Shown: positions 23,987-28,168 of the stretch, piece after piece
Position numbering within the stretch: position 1 is the stretch's first letter
Layout: each line of letters starts with the position of its first letter
Assembly (NCBI GenBank): GCA_031290325.1
Contig: JAITNU010000152.1
Location: 1 to 28,168, forward strand
Length of the DNA stretch: 28,168 nt
Source: Treponema sp.
Lineage (GTDB): Bacteria > Spirochaetota > Spirochaetia > Treponematales > Breznakiellaceae
Reading direction: 5' to 3'
Program-made: the position numbers and the translations under genes
Notes under the pieces: generated by a model
Seen by the model: the letters and a program-made list of their open reading frames with translations, nothing else
Databases searched by the model: none
Told to the model about the DNA's origin: nothing

Positions 23987-24949
23987 TTAATTACTTCCCA
24001 CGATGTACGAACAAGGCTGGCCTGACAGCACGGTAATCAGGTTATCCACCGCCATACTCGCCATGTTTGCTGTGGCTTCTGCAGTGTGTGAGGCGCTGTG
24101 AGGCGTGAGTACCACATTGTCAAGTTCAAAGAGGGGTGAGGCGTGAGGCGGCTCCTCTTCGTAAGTGTCCAGGCCAAGGCCGCCCAGGTGCCCTGCTTTG
24201 AGCAGCTCGCAGGCAGCGGCCTCGTCAAGCAGACCGCCTCGGGCTGTGTTAATCAGTATGGCGCCTTTTTTCATTCTTTTCATCACGTTACCGGAAATGA
24301 TGCCCCAGGTTTCCCCGGTCAGGGGCATGTGGAGACAGATAATGTCGGCTTCCTGAATCACCGTGTCAAAGCCGGTGATAATAATGCCCTGGGCATAGTC
24401 AGCGTTGATGAAGGGATCGTAGGCCAGTACCTTCATGGAAAAGCCCTGGGCGCGTCTGGCCACAGCTTTACCAACGGCGCCAAGGCCGAGGATGCCGATG
24501 GTCTTACCGTAGAGTTCGATGCCAATGGAGCGCGTCCACTTGCCGGCTTTGGTGTCCCGGTCAAGAGCAGGCACCTTGCGGGCCACAGCGAGTATCAGCG
24601 CGAAGGTGAGGTCAGCCACGGCTTGGGAATTGGCGCCTGGTGTGTTGCAGACCACGATGCCCTTTTCATGGGCCGCCGCGATGTCTACCCGCTCATAGCC
24701 TACGCCGTAGCGCGAAATCACCCTGAGTGTACAGGCTGCTTCCAGGGCCTTCTTCGTGACAAAATCAAGCCCCGCGATATAGCCCGCGCAGCCCGGCAAG
24801 AGCACGGCAAGCTCATCTTCGACCAAAGGGCGACCGTAGGGATTGAACACGATCTCATCTGCAAAAGTCTTGAGCCGATCAAGGCTGTATTGCAGGGCAG
24901 GACTGTTATCCTCAGCCTTAAACGATGTTGCGGTCACTAATACTTTCAT
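23987..24949 (-). CDS. NAD-dependent D-2-hydroxyacid dehydrogenase (phosphoglycerate dehydrogenase-like)
   Basis: A 320-residue oxidoreductase of the D-isomer 2-hydroxyacid dehydrogenase family, which interconverts 2-hydroxy acids and 2-keto acids with NAD(H). The Rossmann motif is GILGLGAVGKAV (GLGAVG at 155-160). The catalytic triad is Arg237 in NTARGGLLDE, Glu266 in TYEEEPP and His284 in LTPHSASHT. The serine after the catalytic His replaces the glycine seen in many relatives. It lacks the C-terminal ACT domain of full-length SerA. GGAGGG before the ATG is a strong ribosome site. It lies 40 bases after the KDPG aldolase fusion in the same operon, so a role in sugar-acid or keto-acid catabolism is more likely than serine synthesis; the substrate is inferred only. 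Confidence 0.88.
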   Translation of the reverse strand: MKVLVTATSFKAEDNSPALQYSLDRLKTFADEIVFNPYGRPLVEDELAVLLPGCAGYIAGLDFVTKKALEAACTLRVISRYGVGYERVDIAAAHEKGIVVCNTPGANSQAVADLTFALILAVARKVPALDRDTKAGKWTRSIGIELYGKTIGILGLGAVGKAVARRAQGFSMKVLAYDPFINADYAQGIIITGFDTVIQEADIICLHMPLTGETWGIISGNVMKRMKKGAILINTARGGLLDEAAACELLKAGHLGGLGLDTYEEEPPHASPLFELDNVVLTPHSASHTAEATANMASMAVDNLITVLSGQPCSYIVGSN

Positions 24950-24989
24950 ACATTGCCCTCCAGGAATCGAACATCCATAGCATCAGCCC

Positions 24990-25952
24990 TTACTTTTGTA
25001 TCAGATGGATGGCGAAGCCCGAGATTTCGTCTTTAAAGTAGATGAAGAAGGGCTTGCCCTTGGCGTCTTTCCGCAGGGTCTCCTGATTGAACTGGACACC
25101 CTGGCGCTCGAAGTGAGCCATAGCCCGGACAACGCTATTGACACCGATGGCAATGTGTCCGTGTTTGCCCAGTCCCGCCTGCTTCATAATCTCGATGTGC
25201 GACCCGGCAAAAACCGACGAGCTGCCGTCTTTTACCGGAAAGCCAAAGAGTTTCGCTAAGAGCGCGGCTGACCGGGCGGCGGCCTCGTCACCTGCCTCGT
25301 TGATGCCGATGTGCTTCAGCTCAAAACCCAGCACCGTGTTGACAGCCTCCTTGCACAGCGCGGTGATGTTATCGAAGTCACCGGCGTCGAGCAAAGCAGC
25401 ATTGACCATCCAGGACCCGCCGCAGGCGTGGATTTTTTCAAAGGCCAGATATGTAGTGATGTTTCCCGCGTTGATCCCGCCGGTGGGCATAAACTTGACA
25501 TTGGTATAAGGTGCGGCAATCGCCTTGATATAGTCCAGGCCGCCGGCCTGTTCTGCCGGAAAGAACTTGACCAGGTCCAAGCCGAATTCCAGGGCCGCTT
25601 CAATGTCGCTGGGGTTAGAACAGCCAGGCGTAATGGGGATGCCTTTTTTGCACGCATAAGCCACAATTTTGGGGTTCAGGCCCGGACTCACGATAAACTT
25701 TGCCCCTGCGGCTATGGCCTGGTCAACCTGCTCTTGAGTGGTGATCGTGCCTGCGCCGAGGAGTACCTGGGGCAGCTCCCGGGCAATCCGGCGTATGGCC
25801 TCCTCACCCTCTTTGGTACGGAACGTGACTTCCGCGCAGGGTATACCTCCGGCAACGAGTGCCCTGGCCAAAGGGACTGCCTTTTCAACGTCGTCAATTT
25901 TGATAACCGGCACTATACCGATTTTTCCGATTTCTTCTAATATAGGGTGCAT
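24990..25952 (-). CDS. KDPG/KHG aldolase fused to a C-terminal VOC-like domain
   Basis: A 320-residue protein. Residues 1-208 form a class I 2-keto-3-deoxy-6-phosphogluconate (or 4-hydroxy-2-oxoglutarate) aldolase: Glu41 in AEVTFRT, GAGTI (67-71), the Schiff-base Lys129 in VKFFPAE and the phosphate-binding PTGGI (156-160). They align one-to-one with the Eda active site. Residues 211-320 form an extra domain resembling the vicinal-oxygen-chelate/glyoxalase fold, with candidate metal ligands His214, Glu254, His266 and His316 (LKHIGIN, HIEIMK, HGHIAIG, FAIHLIQ). Stand-alone Eda is about 210 residues, so this is a true fusion. AGAAGAGG precedes the ATG. The gene starts 26 bases downstream of CRISPR-like element copy B and leads the operon with the dehydrogenase. 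Confidence 0.88.
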   Translation of the reverse strand: MHPILEEIGKIGIVPVIKIDDVEKAVPLARALVAGGIPCAEVTFRTKEGEEAIRRIARELPQVLLGAGTITTQEQVDQAIAAGAKFIVSPGLNPKIVAYACKKGIPITPGCSNPSDIEAALEFGLDLVKFFPAEQAGGLDYIKAIAAPYTNVKFMPTGGINAGNITTYLAFEKIHACGGSWMVNAALLDAGDFDNITALCKEAVNTVLGFELKHIGINEAGDEAAARSAALLAKLFGFPVKDGSSSVFAGSHIEIMKQAGLGKHGHIAIGVNSVVRAMAHFERQGVQFNQETLRKDAKGKPFFIYFKDEISGFAIHLIQK

Positions 25953-25978
25953 ACAAACCTCTTCTTAACTGTGCGTTT

Positions 25979-26010
25979 CTTTCAATCCACGCGCTCGCAT
26001 GAAGCGCGAC
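25979..26010 (-). CRISPR. Solitary type I-C-like CRISPR repeat, no spacers (copy B)
   Basis: On the minus strand the 32 bases run from GTCGCGCTTCATGC to GCGTGGATTGAAAG. It differs from copy A at three positions. Two lie in the internal stem, and both keep pairing (C-G becomes T-G, G-T becomes G-C). No second repeat or spacer follows; 26 bases later comes the aldolase start codon. Confidence 0.6.
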
Positions 26011-26077
26011 CAAACCCCCTTTCTCACGATGGGGTTTAATACCCCGCCCTTTGGGGCGGGGATTCTTTATTGAACCT
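25979..26077 (-). repeat. Copy B of the ~95-nt element ending in a CRISPR-like repeat
   Basis: Read on the minus strand: AGGTTCAATAAAGAATCC (26060-26077), an eight-pair GC hairpin (CCCCGCCC/GGGCGGGG, 26042-26061), GGGGTATTAAACCCC (26031-26045) forming a second hairpin, a linker, then the 32-nt repeat. The two hairpins share the same GGGG, so they cannot form at once. The segment is 99 nt against 94 nt in copy A; the difference is in the first hairpin. It sits directly upstream of the ribosome site of the KDPG aldolase gene. Confidence 0.7.
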
Positions 26078-26112
26078 GATACCATCAGATAGGTTCCCAG
26101 ATTACCATATTT

Positions 26113-26141
26113 CCCGAATTTGTGCAAGCCTTCTATGCCAA
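26113..26141. repeat. 29-nt direct repeat, left copy
   Basis: Begins CCCGAATTTGTGCAAGCC and matches 27113-27141 at 28 of 29 positions, exactly 1000 bases away. The two copies flank the PIN toxin-antitoxin operon. Antisense, both encode GIEGLHKFG, resembling GIEGLDKH of the antitoxin, so they may be antitoxin-gene debris. Confidence 0.65.
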
Positions 26142-26279
26142 AGCCAATATATCTTTTTTTTGGCAACTCCGTTTCCACGCCTATTGACACAAAGCTGCTG
26201 CTATACTTTTGCTATGAACAAAACTATTTCAGTACATAAACTATCCGAGGCTTCCGGTGCTTGACTGGGCATGAATTGG

Positions 26280-26486
26280 CTATCCTAAGTTCACTTCTCC
26301 CGGTTTGTGGCGGCTTTGCAGTTCCGCGATTTCTTCGGGGGTGGCGAAGTGCCAGCCTTCAGCTTCAAGGCGGGGGCGCTCCTCTTCTTGGTGCTTGTCC
26401 AAGCCTTCGATGCCACCGTACATCTCAAGCAACTTTGCCTTGTTCTCCATGACCTCGGCGAGTATGGGATCGCAATAAGCTTTCAT
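26280..26486 (-). CDS. Antitoxin partner of the PIN toxin
   Basis: A 68-residue acidic, helical protein starting MKAYCDPILAEVMENKAKLLEMYGG. The D-P-I-L-x-E-V start is typical of small antitoxins paired with PIN proteins that begin YIET/YLET. The ATG at 26486 is preceded by AAAGGAGGAATCAGT, a near-ideal ribosome site. It overlaps the toxin stop by four bases (ATGA), giving coupled translation with toxin first. No helix-turn-helix or ribbon-helix-helix is evident, so autorepression through this protein is uncertain. The last residues, VNLG, are repeated in the degenerate copy near 27071. Confidence 0.8.
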   Translation of the reverse strand: MKAYCDPILAEVMENKAKLLEMYGGIEGLDKHQEEERPRLEAEGWHFATPEEIAELQSRHKPGEVNLG

Positions 26487-26980
26487 ACTGATTCCTCCTT
26501 TGTGGAATATAATAAATCTTCTGGCGTTACCAGGAACGGGGTCCATAAGCCGCGCTTATCGTTATAATCCCGTACTTTCACATAAGAATCCATACCCAGA
26601 TGCGTACAGTTCCAGGTCAGCAGGTAATTTATCTTGATTGTCACGCACACCGCCAAATGGGAACAATCGGTTTTTGCCCGATCCGGTATCTTCAAAAGTT
26701 TTTGATAGATTGCCGCAAGTGTGGCAATCTCATCTGACTTTTTTAACACCGTGATACCCGCTATCAAAGCAAGCCGCTTTTGGGCGGCTTCCGGGTTGCC
26801 AAGTTTGCACTCATCAATAACATCCTGACTGACAAACAACTTGTATTTCTCCCGGTACTGTTCCCAGAACAGTCTTGTCATAGCCTGCCGCGCAGCGGAA
26901 ATCACATCCGCGCTGGTTCGTGCGGTCGCGTAACTGGGGATGGTAGTCTCCAGATACAGGCTCTTCTTTTCAGTGGCCAT
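26483..26980 (-). CDS. PIN-domain toxin (VapC-like ribonuclease)
   Basis: A 165-residue PIN-domain protein, the expected endoribonuclease toxin of a type II system. The start is ATG 26980 with AGGAGGAGAGGTT before it. Candidate metal-binding acids are Glu11 in LYLETTIPSY, Asp56/Glu57 in SQDVIDECKLG and Asp105 in AKTDCSHLAV; Asn124 in TWNCTHL takes the last position. Glu rather than Asp at the first site is usual in the Y-[IL]-E-T subfamily. The toxin gene lies upstream of its antitoxin, opposite to the commonest order. Both lie between 29-nt direct repeats. RNA target unknown. Confidence 0.85.
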   Translation of the reverse strand: MATEKKSLYLETTIPSYATARTSADVISAARQAMTRLFWEQYREKYKLFVSQDVIDECKLGNPEAAQKRLALIAGITVLKKSDEIATLAAIYQKLLKIPDRAKTDCSHLAVCVTIKINYLLTWNCTHLGMDSYVKVRDYNDKRGLWTPFLVTPEDLLYSTKEESV

Positions 26981-27068
26981 AACCTCTCCTCCTAGGCGTA
27001 TCATACACTTTACAGGGAGCTGGTACAAGTGGGCTATGAAGAAGGGACAGTCTCAGGAAGCCATAGTG

Positions 27069-27141
27069 GCCTATCCTAAGTTCACTGCTCCGGTCGTGGG
27101 TGGCTTGATATACCCGAATTTGTGCAAGCCCTCTATGCCAA
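27069..27141 (-). pseudogene. Degenerate antitoxin 3' end
   Basis: The minus-strand frame reads GIEGLHKFGYIKPPTTGAVNLG and a stop, matching the beginning (GIEGLDKH) and end (GEVNLG, stop) of the antitoxin's second half, with the middle missing. At DNA level the terminal TATCCTAAGTTCACT matches 26281-26295. This is probably a partly deleted duplicate of an antitoxin gene. Confidence 0.5.
27113..27141. repeat. 29-nt direct repeat, right copy
   Basis: Matches 26113-26141 at 28 of 29 positions, offset by exactly 1000 bases; see the left copy. Confidence 0.65.
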
Positions 27142-27189
27142 TGTGCCCGCATTGGTAACGCCCATCCCCCCAAAAACGGTTAAGGCTGA

Positions 27190-27348
27190 TTACATTGCGC
27201 CGCGAATGTCGCGACTGTTCGGCAAGCGCGGTATAGGTGCAGCGGTCCCCACTGGGCAAGTACCGGTCGTTTTGGTCAAACGCTCGTCCAGTGCGTTTGC
27301 TTCTTCTTCAGTCATCTCTGACATAAGGGCCATCGGTTCCTTCAACAA
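27190..27348 (-). CDS. Small 52-residue ORF behind AIPR, possibly a truncated antitoxin
   Basis: TTG 27348 stands six bases after GGAGG, an optimal spacing; an in-frame ATG at 27333 is too far away. The product begins MLKEPMALMSEMTEEEANAL, then ALDERLTKTT, an acidic helical start seen in several small antitoxin-type proteins. After about residue 29 it turns Pro/Arg-rich (TAAPIPRLPNSRD) and looks out of frame. The neighbouring frame continues in coding-like sequence to the GIEGLHKFG...VNLG debris, so one frameshift may have split an antitoxin gene. It lies 20 bases downstream of the AIPR stop on the same strand. No family is certain. Confidence 0.4.
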   Translation of the reverse strand: MLKEPMALMSEMTEEEANALDERLTKTTGTCPVGTAAPIPRLPNSRDIRGAM

Positions 27349-27367
27349 AAATTTCCTCCGCTTATGT

Positions 27368-28107
27368 TTAAATTTTCAAAACCTTTTCTACAAAATCAAA
27401 TCTGCGAAAAGCCGCAGCCATACTACGTCCATCCAGGTCTTCAAGCGATTCTTCCGCAAAATACCGTCTTAGATGTTTTACTAAATGCTGTTCCGCATCA
27501 TAATAAAGATCATCGCGGTTAGCATCAAAATAGTTTTTGATTTCCGCGAAATTTATATGGGTTATTTTCTGAACGTTTATGGAAAAATGCTTTAACAGAT
27601 TTACTCCGACAATAGCCGCAATTATGTAATGGCTGTAGCGGCGATGAGCCTGTATGTCTTGATCAAAAGAATATTTTCTTCGATAACTATCACACATACG
27701 AAAGATAAGAACAGCGATTATCATTTGAGCCGCATTTAGATTATCAAAGATTTCGTTGTAATACACATTAAAAAATTCACCCTTTTTATATTTTGCCAAA
27801 TGCGGTTTTTTTCGCCAGACCGCAAACACGGCTTCAGCGGCTACCGATGAAGGAATTGTTTCTGTATTCGTTTGATTATCTTTTTTACGCTTGTATACAT
27901 AGCCTAAGTCTTTTGCGCCCTGTTCCAGCAAGCGTTGTATTTCATCATTTGACTTCAAGTCTCTAAAATCAACAGGATTCTGACTGTTTGTAGCGCGGGT
28001 AATGCCTTCGATAACGCTTTCATCTGTTCCGACAGCATAAAGCCGTAACAGAACCGTTGTGTCAGAGAAATCAATATCGATAGTATCTTTTAATACCTGA
28101 TGTATAA
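27368..28107 (-). pseudogene. Truncated AIPR-family (abortive-infection phage resistance) gene
   Basis: About 246 residues remain. The start IHQVLKDTIDIDFSDTTVLLRLY leads to GITRATNSQNPVDFRDLKSND, the core signature of the AIPR family (PF10592), then the family's helical C-terminal half. Complete AIPR proteins are usually more than twice as long, so the N-terminal half, including the usual NGxQT region, is missing. Upstream of about 28107 the DNA instead encodes an IS1-like transposase on the other strand. The frame runs on to a TTG at 28129 only by chance. AIPR proteins act in phage defence; this copy is probably inactive. Base composition is more AT-rich than the chromosomal genes. Confidence 0.75.
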
Positions 28108-28168
28108 ACGGTAAGAAGTACAATAGCAAGCAGAACTACCGCTGCAAAGACTGCGGACGGCAGTTTAT
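28101..28168 (+). mobile_element. N-terminal zinc-ribbon part of an IS1-like transposase (cut by window edge)
   Basis: The plus-strand frame from 28104 reads INGKKYNSKQNYRCKDCGRQF and leaves the window. This is the zinc-ribbon start of IS1-family transposases. The usual first dozen residues, with the first CxxC, are absent: the codon before 28101 is TGA. So the transposase is truncated at the same point where AIPR is broken. Confidence 0.7.

Larger units (their letters stand above)
25953..26279. other. Gene-free stretch with CRISPR-like element and direct repeat
   Basis: This 327-base region contains element copy B (25979-26077) and the left 29-nt direct repeat (26113-26141). No coding sequence is convincing. 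A 16-codon frame at 26214-26264 lacks a ribosome site. Confidence 0.6.
26981..27189. other. Short gene-free stretch with antitoxin debris
   Basis: Beyond the toxin's ribosome site the stretch contains the degenerate antitoxin 3' end and the right 29-nt repeat, listed separately. No promoter for the toxin-antitoxin pair could be assigned with confidence. Confidence 0.5.

Noticed and set aside
25894..26190. 98-codon minus-strand frame running through CRISPR-like element copy B
   Set aside because: It is a translation of the element and its flanks, overlaps the aldolase start and has no ribosome site.
26184..26206. TTGACA followed by TATACT
   Set aside because: The spacer is only 12 bases, too short for a sigma-70 promoter, and no gene follows.
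26214..26264. 16-codon frame MNKTISVHKLSEASGA
   Set aside because: Too short, with no ribosome site; possibly a remnant but no family can be assigned.

Overview
The window looks like the chromosome of a gut-type Treponema (spirochaete). This is inferred from the genes, not from any search: a pyruvate:ferredoxin oxidoreductase of an anaerobe, a reverse rubrerythrin behind a PerR gene, a TAXI-type TRAP transporter, a dCache chemoreceptor, STAS/anti-sigma partner-switching proteins, a protein resembling spirochaete DUF5312, and a beta-barrel outer membrane protein. Housekeeping genes have roughly balanced base composition, while intergenic DNA and the two ends are AT-rich. No rRNA or tRNA gene was seen.

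Layout. Positions 1-158 hold the last codons of an IS1595/ISXO2-like transposase. 405-1757 is a partner-switching cluster: tandem STAS protein, RsbW-like kinase and a convergent single STAS protein, with a nine-G tract and a candidate promoter upstream. 1868-7188 holds a DUF815-like AAA ATPase, a small DUF3783-like protein, an outer membrane protein, an orphan HipA-like kinase and the lipoprotein ApbE. On the minus strand, 7228-10202 is a two-gene TAXI TRAP transporter. 10569-13018 is a strong promoter, a small TTG-initiated ORF and a chemoreceptor joined to it by an ATGA overlap. 13008-13303 holds a short element ending in a type I-C-like CRISPR repeat, a broken secreted-protein start and a 74-bp inverted-repeat element. 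13443-14626 is the peroxide-defence unit perR-reverse rubrerythrin. 14644-19011 (minus) is a tightly overlapped operon reading DUF5312-like gene, pgeF, argS. 19190-22732 (minus) is nifJ. 23314-23979 is a Uma2-family protein. 23987-25952 (minus) is a sugar-acid catabolic pair: a KDPG aldolase fused to a VOC-like domain, then a 2-hydroxyacid dehydrogenase. From 25979 to the right edge the DNA is accessory: a second copy of the CRISPR-repeat element, a PIN toxin-antitoxin operon between 29-nt direct repeats, antitoxin debris, a truncated AIPR gene and the start of an IS1-like transposase.

The most unusual signal is the pair of roughly 95-nt elements at 13008-13101 and 25979-26077. Each has the same upstream motif, a GGGGT/ACCCC hairpin and exactly one 32-nt CRISPR-like repeat. 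Each lies directly upstream of a Shine-Dalgarno and start codon rather than beside spacers or cas genes. They could be solo CRISPR relics, a small mobile element that carries a CRISPR repeat, or 5'-UTR processing sites. The second point of interest is the right-hand defence island, where two truncated genes, AIPR and the IS1-like transposase, meet at one junction.
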